This document shows positions 35,253-44,875 of a stretch of DNA of 64,000 bases, one piece after another (position 1 is the stretch's first letter; every line of letters starts with the position of its first letter). The DNA is from Phyllobacterium sp. 21LDTY02-6 (GTDB taxonomy: Bacteria; Pseudomonadota; Alphaproteobacteria; Rhizobiales; Rhizobiaceae). The stretch lies in the NCBI RefSeq assembly GCF_023554255.2, contig NZ_JAMJWD020000003.1:248001-312000 (forward strand), given 5' to 3'. The position numbers and the translations under genes are program-made. The notes under the pieces were generated by a model. It did no database searches, was not told where the DNA came from, and saw only the letters and a list, made by a program, of their open reading frames with translations.

Positions 35253-36593
35253 TCATTCTCTCAAGGCCCAAAGTTCCATCTCGATGCCCGGGAAATCGCC
35301 AGCGAGATGAAGCGCGAGGGCACCCGACGTATCGAGCTGCTTCCAAAGCGGGTTCTTCGTGTCGAGTTCGAAATACAGCGTTCCGGAACGGTAAGGCAGC
35401 TGCCGCGGCAGTACCGGCAGCGGCCGGACGGGGATGCCCGGCAGCGCGACATTGACCAGCTCCGCGATACGCTCGACAGGTCCGACCTTGATTTGCGCCG
35501 GCAGCTTGCGGCGAACGTCTTCGGCGGGCATCTCGGCGCGCACGGCGAGCACGAAGCCTGCATCTTTCAGCAGGGTGCGGTCGTTGATCGTTCCCACGCG
35601 TACCCCATGCCGGCGCTCGACGAGTTCAATTGCGACCGCCGTCTGTTCCAGTACGGCCGAAAGCGATGTACGCAGATCGTCGAAGACGGCGGCAAACGTT
35701 CCCTTGAGATCCTCATGCCGATAGGGCGGAAAATCGCTGGCACGCTTGGAATCCATGGTGAAGGTGGCGAGTTCGCCCGCAAGCTGGATGCACTGTTCGT
35801 AAAACGCCATCGGGTGCATGCGTGTTGCATTTGCAGAAATGTGGCGCAGCATCGGATCGGCACGATTAAGCAGCTGCAACAGAAAATAGTCGCCGACTTC
35901 GGCGGTGCCGCGAATGCTGGGGTCACCGATACGATCCGCAATCGCTTGCGCGCGATGACGTACGATGCCGAGCAATTCGGTGATCAGTTCGTTCAATCGC
36001 GGTTCGGCAGCACAGTTCAGGCTTGGCGCGATGTAGTCGGGGTCGAGAATGACGGCCTTGTCGGAACGCACTTCGATGACCCGCGCAAGCCCGATGAGCT
36101 CGTAGCCTGCCAGTTCGTCTCCGCCCTTCAGATACCGGAGGCTAAGCCGACCGACATCGATAGGCGCCATGAAATCGGTTTCGACATTGGCATCCGGCGC
36201 TTCATAGTGCGAGGCGATGACGCGGGCGCCATTGACGGATGCCCCGCCGGCCATTGCCACATCTGCCTTGCCGGGGCGCCGGGCCGGCAGGGCAAGATAG
36301 ATCATGGTGTTTTTTGTCGTTTCATCGAGATCCAGCGGCGGCGGCAGATCGGCATCTATCGGCGCTTCGAAAAGCGTGCCATCGGGCAAGATCCCGCGCA
36401 GACTGGCGATCGCGAACTGGCCGATTGCAAGCGCGCTCCGATCGATGCTGATCTCGGCAATGCCCCAAGGGTAAGCAGCGAGTTCCCGCGTCATCATCCG
36501 CACCAATCGCTCCGTCCAGCGATCGGCCTGCTGGAAATGCTGAACGCGAAGAAACATGCCCTCGCTCCAGGCGACCCTGTTTTCGCTTCTCAT
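35253..36593 (-). CDS. tssK: TssK, T6SS baseplate adaptor
   Basis: A 446-residue cytoplasmic protein that joins the baseplate to the TssL/TssM membrane complex. It shows the family opening WSEGMFLRVQHFQQADRW (about 9-26) and continues with VSLRYLKGGDELAGYELIGLARVIEV-like blocks typical of TssK. Length is normal. It overlaps the FHA gene by 4 bp, as expected of the tightly packed imp operon. Confidence 0.95.
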   Translation of the reverse strand: MRSENRVAWSEGMFLRVQHFQQADRWTERLVRMMTRELAAYPWGIAEISIDRSALAIGQFAIASLRGILPDGTLFEAPIDADLPPPLDLDETTKNTMIYLALPARRPGKADVAMAGGASVNGARVIASHYEAPDANVETDFMAPIDVGRLSLRYLKGGDELAGYELIGLARVIEVRSDKAVILDPDYIAPSLNCAAEPRLNELITELLGIVRHRAQAIADRIGDPSIRGTAEVGDYFLLQLLNRADPMLRHISANATRMHPMAFYEQCIQLAGELATFTMDSKRASDFPPYRHEDLKGTFAAVFDDLRTSLSAVLEQTAVAIELVERRHGVRVGTINDRTLLKDAGFVLAVRAEMPAEDVRRKLPAQIKVGPVERIAELVNVALPGIPVRPLPVLPRQLPYRSGTLYFELDTKNPLWKQLDTSGALALHLAGDFPGIEMELWALRE

Positions 36594-37798
36594 CGGATAG
36601 GGCTCTCTTTCTCTGTGGTATCGGCTTCATCATCCCCGGCAATGGCAAGCGCGCGCAGCATTGCCCGGCGGAAGAGCCCGTGCACGGGGATGTCGTTGCC
36701 ATCATTGTCAAATTGCTGGCGATAGGCCTGCCAGTAGGATCGATCGGTGCGCCACGGCAATCGCCTTGGTTCCGCATCGACACGCGCTTCGACGATGCGC
36801 GGCTCCATCGCGTGGCTGGCGTGCCTGAGCAGCCCTTCCAGGGCGGTATTCAGGGCCGATTGTCGTGCAAGCAGGGTTTCAAGCCGTGCGAGGACAATCT
36901 CCTCCTGGCTCGCCGAAGGCAGGTGTGGAGTATCGACCGGCATGCCGGGTTCGATATCAAGAACTGCAAAACACGACCGCGAGGCTTCATCGCATCGTTC
37001 AAGCAGGGGTTCGATACGCCTCAATAGATCCTGAACGGAACCCGTTGCGGGACGCGCTTCCTGGGTGCCGCCGAAGATCAGGACCGGAGCAGTTGGAGAA
37101 GATGGCTTTGAGGCTTCCGCTTGCCTGCGGGGCTTTGTCGCCGGCATCGAGACATGCGGTGCAGGCGCATGCTCGAGCTTGTTGCCATAGTCGAAATTCT
37201 CGTTCCAGTCGCTTGGCAGGATCGGTTTCATGCCTGCGGTCTCGGGCGGCCCGTTCCACCCGATTTCCACATTGCGGGACGAAGGCGCCGTTTCAATGCC
37301 AGCCCTCGGCGTTGGGCGTACGGGATGGTCCGTGGCGTCGCCGGTCGCGAACCGCCCCACGATACCGGTTGCCGTTTGTCCATGCGGCGCTATGTCCGAC
37401 AGGATAGCCGAAATGGTCAGGTTCTCATCGCTGAGCGGCAGTCGCGGATCGGGGTCCCCAAGGTCAGGATTGTTCTCGCCCGAGATCTGCACCAGGAAGG
37501 CGAATCCACTGCATTCGAGCTTCGAACCGCTGGACAAGCGAGCCGTCTCCCCTTCCAGCACGACAACTCCGTCGACGATAGTGCCGTTGGCACTTTCGTC
37601 GCGCAGCAGGAAGCCCTCACGGTCTCGTTCGATCGTGCAATGAAGCTTGGAGACGGAGCGTGGTGCGTCGGGTATCTGCCAGTCACAATTGCTCGATCTG
37701 CCGATCGTGCGACGACCATGCTCGAAATACCAACCCTGAATTGCCCCCTTGCCTGTTCCCGGTTCCTGGGCATTTTTGAGCTCAAGCCGCATGATCAT
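36590..37798 (-). CDS. FHA-domain protein of the T6SS (Fha/TagH)
   Basis: A 402-residue cytoplasmic protein with an N-terminal forkhead-associated domain. The phosphothreonine-binding residues are present in GRSSNCDW (33-40), the RSVSKLHC block (47-54) and NG (71-72). The middle is long and low in complexity; the C-terminal part carries a conserved helical segment ending in RRAMLRALAIAG. In Agrobacterium, Fha binds phosphorylated TssL and promotes assembly. With the kinase, TssL and TagF-PP2C all present, the same pathway is likely here. It overlaps tssG and tssK by 4 bp each. Confidence 0.92.
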   Translation of the reverse strand: MIMRLELKNAQEPGTGKGAIQGWYFEHGRRTIGRSSNCDWQIPDAPRSVSKLHCTIERDREGFLLRDESANGTIVDGVVVLEGETARLSSGSKLECSGFAFLVQISGENNPDLGDPDPRLPLSDENLTISAILSDIAPHGQTATGIVGRFATGDATDHPVRPTPRAGIETAPSSRNVEIGWNGPPETAGMKPILPSDWNENFDYGNKLEHAPAPHVSMPATKPRRQAEASKPSSPTAPVLIFGGTQEARPATGSVQDLLRRIEPLLERCDEASRSCFAVLDIEPGMPVDTPHLPSASQEEIVLARLETLLARQSALNTALEGLLRHASHAMEPRIVEARVDAEPRRLPWRTDRSYWQAYRQQFDNDGNDIPVHGLFRRAMLRALAIAGDDEADTTEKESPIR

Positions 37799-38796
37799 GC
37801 CGCCTTTCGCAGATTGTGCTGTGAAGCAACGATGACGGCATCGCCACTGTCCCGGACCGCCGGCGTGACCCTTGCCCAGCTGTTCCAGCCCAGTCGCGGC
37901 GGATCGCCGGTCTGGCCGAGCTGACAGAACGGCACCTGTTCCTTTTTCAGAACGAGCTGAATGTCGAAGTCGAGGCCGGGTCCAACGAACAGCCGCGTCA
38001 AGGCAAAGATCTCTTCCACATTGGCACTGCCAGGCGCGAGCGAAAGATAATCTGGATAATCGAGGGGACCGAGGACGAGGCGGAAGCTGCTGCTGAAATC
38101 GCGAATTGCCGTCCCGGCCATTGCATTGACGCCAAGCTGAACGGCCGCAGCTCGTCCCATCTGGCTGCGCTCGTCCTCAGGCACGGACAGCCAGCGGCCG
38201 CGGAACAGTTCAACCTCGACAGGCAGGCCGCAGAATTCGCTCAACAAAGCCTTCAGGTTTGCGGCGTTGCGTGTCCGCGATGCCAGAAATCCGCTGAAGC
38301 GCAACAGAACGTCGTCATCCAGGCCGCTCCTTTCCCTCATTCCCTTCGTTCCGAAGCCTATGAGCGAAAAAAGAGCCGTGCTGAACGCATTTCGCCCGCG
38401 TCCCGCGTCCCAGCGCAGGAGGCGGGCAAGCCTGTATTTCTCGCAAGCATCCACAAAGAGCTCCGCCATGCGGGAGCTGAAAATATCGAGGAATGCCGCA
38501 AGCGCGCCTGACTTGTTGCGTTCCTCCCGCATGACATGTTCGTTATAGGCGGGCGGCAGCGAGCCGAGCGGTCCAAGAATTCCGCCAAGGACGCTGCGCA
38601 AACTGGTCTTGCCGCCCTTGCGCCGAAACCCGGCTACAGGCAATGACGAGGCCGAGACACCGAACGGCGAGGTGATCGCCGTCCCTTCGTCGGCGGCCTG
38701 CGCGACGCGAAAAGCCGTCGTCGGCTCGAACCGACCGGGGTCGCGCTCCAGCAGATCAGCAAGGCTGTCGTGGTTCTTGTCGGCAGGTAGGGTCAT
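37795..38796 (-). CDS. tssG: TssG, T6SS baseplate protein
   Basis: A 333-residue baseplate wedge component of the ImpH/VasB family. It contains the family blocks DLLERDPGRFEPTTAFRVAQ near the N-terminus, GPLGSLPPAYNEHVMREERNKSGALAAFLDIFSSRM (about 92-127) and GFGTKGMRERSGLDDDVLLRFSG. I place the start at ATG 38796 (MTLPADKN), 19 bp after the tssF stop. The longer in-frame reading would enter tssF in another frame and lacks conservation. Confidence 0.94.
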   Translation of the reverse strand: MTLPADKNHDSLADLLERDPGRFEPTTAFRVAQAADEGTAITSPFGVSASSLPVAGFRRKGGKTSLRSVLGGILGPLGSLPPAYNEHVMREERNKSGALAAFLDIFSSRMAELFVDACEKYRLARLLRWDAGRGRNAFSTALFSLIGFGTKGMRERSGLDDDVLLRFSGFLASRTRNAANLKALLSEFCGLPVEVELFRGRWLSVPEDERSQMGRAAAVQLGVNAMAGTAIRDFSSSFRLVLGPLDYPDYLSLAPGSANVEEIFALTRLFVGPGLDFDIQLVLKKEQVPFCQLGQTGDPPRLGWNSWARVTPAVRDSGDAVIVASQHNLRKAA

Positions 38797-38815
38797 GTGG
38801 TGGTGAAAATCCTCT

Positions 38816-40597
38816 TCACAAAAGCGGACGTTCGGCGGCACGCGCGCGCCACGTCGCGACAGGCCTCGACTGTCCCTTGATTGTCGCGGTGAGCCGCGTG
38901 AAACTGTTGACCGAGGTATAAAGCCCACAGAAACGGTCGAGCACGCATCCAAAGAGAAAGGCGGAAGGCCGATCTATTGCAGCGGGATCGAACTCGATGA
39001 GAATGTCCGTGCCTGGGACCATGCCCCCGCCCTTGAGACGCGCCGTCGAGGCTTTCGCTTCGACCTTGCTGATCGCATCCACGAGTTGCCTGGTTTCCGG
39101 CATGTCGCGGAACGCGTAGAGCGACAGAATATCCTTGAGCGCCGCCCCGTCATTGTCGAAGATCGACAGGTGATTGAGCAGCAAATGGGACATCAGACGC
39201 CAGTTGCGGCCATTCTGGTCATTGGTTCGTACGGCAGGCGTTGGCGGGTAGAGCGCTTCCACGGAAGCGACGGCTTCATTTCCGTTGGCCAGCTGGAGAT
39301 ATGGATGCCCACCGCCAAACGGCAATCGCTCAGGCAGGTTGCGATTGAGGCACAATGCGTCCACGCTTGCCACCGCGTCTACCTTGCCGATGATATGTCG
39401 ATCCCGGTCGACGAAAGCGATGTCGATGTCGCATGTGCCATCATCCTCGCTGAAGCGGCGCTTGACCTGCCAGAAACATGACTTGCTGCTGCCGCCCCGC
39501 TGGGAGCGCCCGAAGAATGGCTGGCACAGATATTCGTCGCTGCCATGTCCGGACAGCAGCACACGATCGACGGCATAGACTTCTCGCGTCTTTTGTCGAC
39601 GCGAGTCCGGAAGCAGACGATATTCGGTGTGTGTTCCATCAATGAGGACCGGCTCACAGGCCTGACGGAAGAGATTGACGACCGGCGTGGCATGAAGCGT
39701 CAGATCGCGAGCGGTAACGGTCCGCTCCAGCTTGCTGTCCGCCGTATCGAGATAGACAAATATCTCCAGCTTTTCGCTCCGCCAGCGATGCAGTTCGTTG
39801 ATGTCGAAGAAAAGGAACTTCTGCGGCATCGTGAAAAATTCAGTCAGCAGGCGATAACCGGCAAAGCTCGCGTTCGGATATGGAAGCATCGCTTCCTCGG
39901 TATCGAAGCCGACCGGGGAAAGGCTCGCCGCCGGCAGGAAGACCGGGTTCTGGTCATCGCTATGACGTGCAAGCGCGATGCCGAGCGTATGGTTGACAAG
40001 GAGCTCATAAAGAGCGCTCGCCTGCCGCCATGGCGAGGCAATGTGAAAACGCAGCCGCTCCAGACCTGTTTCGGACAGGCTGCGACCATTCTGGGGTTCG
40101 ATCGATATTCGAAGGCACGCCGCAGCACCCGCAAAGGGCGACAGCGGCGCCTGGATCGGCTGGCCGGTGAGTACCGCGGCCTTGATTTGTACCGGCGCGA
40201 CGTCGACCTGCTGTGTCGTGCGGAACCGGCAGGTTTCTCCTGCAAGCGGTTCAGTGAGTATTTCCGTGTGGCGCGGGACCGTCTGGACCGAGTTGAGCGT
40301 CTCGCTGGGGGAAAAGCGTACGATGCTCATTGAGGGGATCGGCGCAAGGTAGTGCGGGTAGAGCGTCTCGAGCAGTCCATCGGTCAGTTCGGGGAACTCG
40401 TCGTCGAGTTTCTGCCGGACACGGGCAGCCGAGTAGGCGAAGCTCTGGATAAGGCGCTCGACATGCGGATCGTCGGCGACGTCGGCGGTCAGGCGGAGAC
40501 GCCCGGCAATCTTCGGAAAGGCATCGGCAAACCGCGATGCGCGGCGGCGCAACGCCGACAGTTCCTCGTTATAACGTTGCAGGAAGCCATCAGCCAT
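38816..40597 (-). CDS. tssF: TssF, T6SS baseplate protein
   Basis: A 593-residue baseplate wedge protein of the ImpG/VasA family. The typical start FLQRYNEELSALRRRASRFADAFPKIAGRL is followed by DPHVERLIQSFAYSAARVRQKLDDEFPEL and TDGLLETLYPHYLAPIPSMSIV, all strongly conserved in the family. The C-terminus contains GGGMVPGTDILIEFDP. It overlaps tssE by 8 bp and together with TssG, TssE and TssK builds the baseplate. Confidence 0.96.
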   Translation of the reverse strand: MADGFLQRYNEELSALRRRASRFADAFPKIAGRLRLTADVADDPHVERLIQSFAYSAARVRQKLDDEFPELTDGLLETLYPHYLAPIPSMSIVRFSPSETLNSVQTVPRHTEILTEPLAGETCRFRTTQQVDVAPVQIKAAVLTGQPIQAPLSPFAGAAACLRISIEPQNGRSLSETGLERLRFHIASPWRQASALYELLVNHTLGIALARHSDDQNPVFLPAASLSPVGFDTEEAMLPYPNASFAGYRLLTEFFTMPQKFLFFDINELHRWRSEKLEIFVYLDTADSKLERTVTARDLTLHATPVVNLFRQACEPVLIDGTHTEYRLLPDSRRQKTREVYAVDRVLLSGHGSDEYLCQPFFGRSQRGGSSKSCFWQVKRRFSEDDGTCDIDIAFVDRDRHIIGKVDAVASVDALCLNRNLPERLPFGGGHPYLQLANGNEAVASVEALYPPTPAVRTNDQNGRNWRLMSHLLLNHLSIFDNDGAALKDILSLYAFRDMPETRQLVDAISKVEAKASTARLKGGGMVPGTDILIEFDPAAIDRPSAFLFGCVLDRFCGLYTSVNSFTRLTATIKGQSRPVATWRARAAERPLL

Positions 40598-41099
40598 TGG
40601 CGGCCTCCACGAGGAACCGCTGTGTCGAGGGGTCTATGGTCGATTCGAAACTTATCGGCGGCATGCCGTCATGCAGTCGGAACATTGCCTGTATCCGCAT
40701 GCGCAGCGCCCGCTCGCCCGCGGTTCGGCTTTTGAGAATCGTCACCCGCACGTCGGAAAGCCGGGTCTCGAACATGACGATGCGCCGCTCGATGGCGCGC
40801 GCCAGCCGCAGCTTGGATTCATCTGTAACGAGATTGGCCGAGACTACGCCGTCCACGCCGTAGGAGACGAGGGCATCCTTGAGCTCGACCAGGGCGCCTG
40901 GTGGGGCGGTCGGGCAGCGACGTGTATTCAAGAGAGCTTCCAGATCCCGCCGGATCGACTCGCGCATTTCCCTGACTTGCTCGACCAGGCTCAACGGCCC
41001 GTCCTGCTGCATATCCGGATTGGGGTCCAGCAGCCGATCCAGGATCGATCGTGACAGCACCCGGTCGCGTGATCTGTAGCGGTCGAGCGGGTCAGCCAT
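40590..41099 (-). CDS. tssE: TssE, gp25-like T6SS baseplate protein
   Basis: A 169-residue protein of the phage gp25/lysozyme-like baseplate family that nucleates sheath assembly. The conserved region runs from LLNTRRCPTAPPGALVELKDALVSYGV through the ERRIVMFETRLSDVRVTIL block, the usual gp25 EPR-like region. The start at ATG 41099 (MADPLDRYRSRD) overlaps the tagJ stop by 8 bp; an upstream in-frame reading to 41138 lies inside tagJ and is not conserved. Confidence 0.92.
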   Translation of the reverse strand: MADPLDRYRSRDRVLSRSILDRLLDPNPDMQQDGPLSLVEQVREMRESIRRDLEALLNTRRCPTAPPGALVELKDALVSYGVDGVVSANLVTDESKLRLARAIERRIVMFETRLSDVRVTILKSRTAGERALRMRIQAMFRLHDGMPPISFESTIDPSTQRFLVEAANG

Positions 41100-41919
41100 T
41101 GGCTGCCTTCCTTTCTCCAGGGAACGCGGCGGCCGCAATATTCTCGGCCTCGTGGAAGGAAATGAAATCGTCGCCTGCCAGGAAGCAGCGTTGTCCGCGC
41201 CCTGTCGTTATGCCGGTATCCTCGTCCACCCATCTGGTTTCCCGCCCAAGGAGCAGTCGCTCATCGCCGCTGCTTCCATGGTAGATCGCCGGCAAAAGGA
41301 CGGACGCGGTAGCTCCGTCGATCAGCGCCAGTTCAGCGCGCCGGAAGGCAAGATCGCGGGGCCGCGCGATCGGCTCGAGTGCAACGGAAGCGATCTTGGC
41401 AAAGTCGATCCAAAGATAGGCCCCGCCGGACATGATGACTTCGAAAGCGTGCGGGATACGATCGTCGAGGTCGCGAAAATCGGCCACGGACTTGCCGTTC
41501 CATACCATCGGCCGTTCACCGCGCGCCTGTTCCAGCGCGGAGAGTGCGGCAGTGCTCTCCTCACGCAAGGCGGACCGATGCGCGATATTGAGTTTGAGCG
41601 TCGCCTTGTCGAGTTCGCTCGGCCCTTGCGGAAATTCCGGAACGGCCCCTGCCGTGAACCAGGCATCCCGTGCCGCCATGCCGCGCAGCTGGTTGCGCAG
41701 GAGCGCAAATCCGACAAGGTCTTCCCCGGTCAGTGTCATTGCCAGCGCGCTCTGCGCATCGGCACGCTCGTAATCGCCCTGAACGATCAGGAGATCGATA
41801 TAGATGTGCCGCGCCTCCTTATCCGAGGGATTGGTCTTCAGATGCGCCTTGGCAGCTTCAAGCGCATCAGTCAAAGCGTCGTCGGCGAGCAATCTGGCAA
41901 TGCTGGCGGAAAGCGTCAT
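41092..41919 (-). CDS. tagJ: TagJ/ImpE, T6SS accessory protein
   Basis: A 275-residue ImpE-family protein with an N-terminal TPR-like helical part (ALTDALEAAKAHLKTNPSDKEARHIYIDLLIVQGDYERA, about 15-53) and a C-terminal domain ending in GRGQRCFLAGDDFISFHEAENI. Such proteins bind the N-terminus of TssB and influence sheath disassembly by ClpV. It overlaps tssC2 by 4 bp and tssE by 8 bp. Confidence 0.9.
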   Translation of the reverse strand: MTLSASIARLLADDALTDALEAAKAHLKTNPSDKEARHIYIDLLIVQGDYERADAQSALAMTLTGEDLVGFALLRNQLRGMAARDAWFTAGAVPEFPQGPSELDKATLKLNIAHRSALREESTAALSALEQARGERPMVWNGKSVADFRDLDDRIPHAFEVIMSGGAYLWIDFAKIASVALEPIARPRDLAFRRAELALIDGATASVLLPAIYHGSSGDERLLLGRETRWVDEDTGITTGRGQRCFLAGDDFISFHEAENIAAAAFPGERKAANG

Positions 41920-43310
41920 GCGGTCATCCTTTGCGAAACAGGTGAGATATCGCTGCGCCCGGTTGGCGGCAGGGCTGTCTCGGCGATCAGATGAAAACTG
42001 GTCGAGACGTCATCGAGCTGGAAATGAGGCTGCAGGCGGACCGTGCAGGAAAAGGTCCCTGGCTTGCCTGGTATCTCGTGGACGCTGATGCCCGCCGAGC
42101 GCAGGGGAAACCGTGTGCGCAGCGGCAGGTCCGCGTCGTCGTTCCCAAGGGTGTAGCGCGACAACCAGTCTTCCAGCTTGCGTTCGATTGAAAGGGCATC
42201 TGCAAGATTGCCCACCTCATCGCGCATGATGACCTTCAGGTAATGCGAGAAGCGCGAGGCGCACAGTACATATTGCAGCATGGCCGCGAGCCGCGCATTC
42301 TGGCGGGCGTTCTCATTCGAATAGTGCCGAGGCGCATGCAGCGACTGGTTTGAGTTGAAGATGGCCAGCGCCGATAAAAAGCTGGTAGCGACCGGAATAA
42401 GCCCGAGGTCGCAGAACTGCTGTTCCTGGGCGCTGGTCAGCCGGACTTCGACCGGGGCCTGCGCCGACAAGCCCGCGCTTTCCGTTCCGAAGTCATAGGG
42501 TGCAAGTTCGTCCGGACTGAGGATTCCGCCGTCCATGGCATCCTGTGTGACCCCGCGAATATCCGCGAACCAGCCGGATTCGACAAAGTTGCGGATGACG
42601 ATGGTCGCAAACGCGAACGCTCCGTTGCACCACAGCAGGGTATCGCCATCGGCAGATACGTCCTCCCGAAACGGGAACCCGTCATCGCGCCGTCTGGAGT
42701 AGGGCTCGTAGGGCGCGCGCACCAGAACACGCGGGGCAACGAGACCAAGAAAACGGGAATCTTCCCGCGCCCTCAGGCTGTTCCAGCGAATACGCGACGG
42801 ATCGTCCGCCAATTCCGACAGATCGTGCACGCGGTTCAAATCGTGAAAGCTGTCAAGCCCGATCACGCCCGGCGAGGCACCGGCGATAAAAGGGCAAAAG
42901 GCCGCTGCGGCCACCATGCCAAGTCCCGTCAGTGCACTCACCGTTTCGCCACCGCCGTGACCGGTCGGGGAGAGTTCGTAATCCCCGACAAGCAGCCCGT
43001 AGGGTTCACCGCCCGGCATTCCGAATTCGTGACTGTAGACGAGTTCGAAGACATGGCTCTGGTCGAAGTCGGTCGCCCGTTCCATGCTGCGCGCAAGATG
43101 CGCCCAGCTGATATTCAGGACCTTGACCTTGACGTCACTGCCGCGGGAGGCAGCATGCACCAGCATTGCAAGGCCACGCCATCTCGCCTCCATCGCCTGA
43201 AATTCGCGATGATGCAAAATAGCGTTGACCTGGCGGTTCAGGGCCTCGTCGATCAATGCAATGAGCTGATCTGCCCTGCGCCGCCACGATGTGCTCGGAC
43301 CCTTCGTCAT
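41916..43310 (-). CDS. Second TssC-like sheath protein (ImpD/TssC40 type)
   Basis: A 464-residue paralogue of TssC. Shared blocks are FQAMEARWRGLAMLVHAA, FDQSHVFELVYSHEFGMPGGEPYGLLVGDYEL and FSHYLKVIMRDEVGNLADA. It is shorter at the N-terminus than the main TssC. Agrobacterium and its relatives also carry two tandem tssC genes (TssC41 and TssC40), both reported as needed for secretion. It begins 58 bp after the tssC stop. Whether it enters the sheath or only the baseplate end is not known from sequence. Confidence 0.9.
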   Translation of the reverse strand: MTKGPSTSWRRRADQLIALIDEALNRQVNAILHHREFQAMEARWRGLAMLVHAASRGSDVKVKVLNISWAHLARSMERATDFDQSHVFELVYSHEFGMPGGEPYGLLVGDYELSPTGHGGGETVSALTGLGMVAAAAFCPFIAGASPGVIGLDSFHDLNRVHDLSELADDPSRIRWNSLRAREDSRFLGLVAPRVLVRAPYEPYSRRRDDGFPFREDVSADGDTLLWCNGAFAFATIVIRNFVESGWFADIRGVTQDAMDGGILSPDELAPYDFGTESAGLSAQAPVEVRLTSAQEQQFCDLGLIPVATSFLSALAIFNSNQSLHAPRHYSNENARQNARLAAMLQYVLCASRFSHYLKVIMRDEVGNLADALSIERKLEDWLSRYTLGNDDADLPLRTRFPLRSAGISVHEIPGKPGTFSCTVRLQPHFQLDDVSTSFHLIAETALPPTGRSDISPVSQRMTA

Positions 43311-43368
43311 TGCGCGTTCACAGAATGTTGGGGCACACGCGAGGCCCGGGCCGCGCGTGTGCGCATGC

Positions 43369-44850
43369 TTAGTTCTTGGCCGGAATGCGGGCGACCATGC
43401 GAAGCGAGGTCGTCAGCTCTTCCATCTGCAGCCAAGGGCGCATCCATGCCACCGCATTGTAGGAGCCCGGCTTGCCAGCGACTTCCTGAACCGTGACTTT
43501 CGCCTCGCGCAGTGGATACTTGGCTCGCGATTCCTCGCCTGCCTCGTCATTGGCATTGACGTAGTTGGAAATCCACCGGTTGAGCCAGGCCTCGCAATCC
43601 TCGGCTTCCATGAAGGAGCCGATCTTGTCACGGCCCATGACCTTCAGGTAGTGGGCAAAGCGCGACGTAGCCATCATGTAGGGCAGTCGAGCCGACACGG
43701 CAGCATTGGCCGTTGCTTCCGGCTTGTCGTAGACCTTGGGCTTGTGTGCAGTCTGGGCGCCGAAGAAGACGGCATAGTCCGTGTTCTTGTAGTGGCACAA
43801 AGGCAGAAATCCGAGCTTGCCAAGTTCAGCATCGCGGCGGTCGGTAATGCCGACCTCGGTCGGGCATTTCAGATCGAGGTCGCCATCGTCGCTGGAGAAG
43901 ATGTGCATCGGCAGGTTTTCCACCTTGCCGCCATTCTCGGCACCGCGGATCGCCGTGCACCAGCCATGCCTGGCGAAAGCGTCGGTCAGGCGCGCGCCCA
44001 TCACATAGGCGGCATTCATCCAGCAATAGTCATTGTGCGGCAGTTCACCGGTCTTCGAACCACCCGTCTCGTCGAAGACGAATTCATCGATCGGGTTGGT
44101 CTTGGGGCCATAGGGCATGCGTGCGAGCACGCGCGGCAAGGCAAGCGTGACAAAACGCGAGTCGTCGCTCTCGCGCATCGAGCGCCATTTGGCATATTCC
44201 ACCGTCTCGAAAATCTTCTCCAGATCGCGCGGCCGGGCAAGGTCGCGGTAATCTTCGAAGCCGAACATGCGCGGACTGGCTGCGGATATGAATGGGGCGA
44301 AGGCGGCCGCCGCAATCGACGAGATGCCTTGAAGCAGCTGTACTTCCTCGAACGAATTGTCGAACTCATAGTCGCCGACAAGCGCGCCCATCGGCTCACC
44401 GCCGGGCGTGCCGAACTCGTCCTCGTAGATCGACTTGAACAGGCGCGACTGATCGAATTCGACCGCCTTGGAAAGATCCTTCGACAGTTCGCGCTTGGAG
44501 GCATTGAGCACGCGAATCTTCAGGTTCACGCTCGTTTCGGTATTCTTCACAAGATAGTGCAGGCCGCGCCAGGTGCCTTCGAGTTTGGTGAATTCGGGCG
44601 ACTGCATGATGGCCGCCAGCTGGCGCGAAATCGTCTTGTCCAGCTCGGCGATCGCGTTGTTGAGCGTGACGGTCAAATTGCGATCATAGACGACCGTGCC
44701 CTTCAGTGCCTGGTCGGTCAGCGTGCGCAGCAGATGCTGTGCACGGTCCGGTTCGGTCTGGCGTGTCGCGGCCACGACCTTGGAGAGAAGGTTTTCCTCT
44801 TGCTCGAGTTCAATACCAGCTTCCGGCTTCAGTTGCGTCTTGGCGCTCAT
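43369..44850 (-). CDS. tssC: TssC, T6SS contractile sheath large subunit
   Basis: A 493-residue VipB/ImpC-type sheath protein. The conserved blocks are LEGTWRGLHYLVKNTETSVNLKIRVLN, FDQSRLFKSIYEDEFGTPGGEPMGALVGDYEF, SRFAHYLKVMGRDKIGSF and the C-terminal WMRPWLQMEELTTSLRMVARIP. With TssB it forms the contractile sheath. I place the start at ATG 44850 after AAGGATCGGG; an in-frame extension to 44916 would overlap the tssB stop region and is not conserved. Confidence 0.97.
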   Translation of the reverse strand: MSAKTQLKPEAGIELEQEENLLSKVVAATRQTEPDRAQHLLRTLTDQALKGTVVYDRNLTVTLNNAIAELDKTISRQLAAIMQSPEFTKLEGTWRGLHYLVKNTETSVNLKIRVLNASKRELSKDLSKAVEFDQSRLFKSIYEDEFGTPGGEPMGALVGDYEFDNSFEEVQLLQGISSIAAAAFAPFISAASPRMFGFEDYRDLARPRDLEKIFETVEYAKWRSMRESDDSRFVTLALPRVLARMPYGPKTNPIDEFVFDETGGSKTGELPHNDYCWMNAAYVMGARLTDAFARHGWCTAIRGAENGGKVENLPMHIFSSDDGDLDLKCPTEVGITDRRDAELGKLGFLPLCHYKNTDYAVFFGAQTAHKPKVYDKPEATANAAVSARLPYMMATSRFAHYLKVMGRDKIGSFMEAEDCEAWLNRWISNYVNANDEAGEESRAKYPLREAKVTVQEVAGKPGSYNAVAWMRPWLQMEELTTSLRMVARIPAKN

Positions 44851-44875
44851 CACCCGATCCTTCCCGTTGCTGCGT

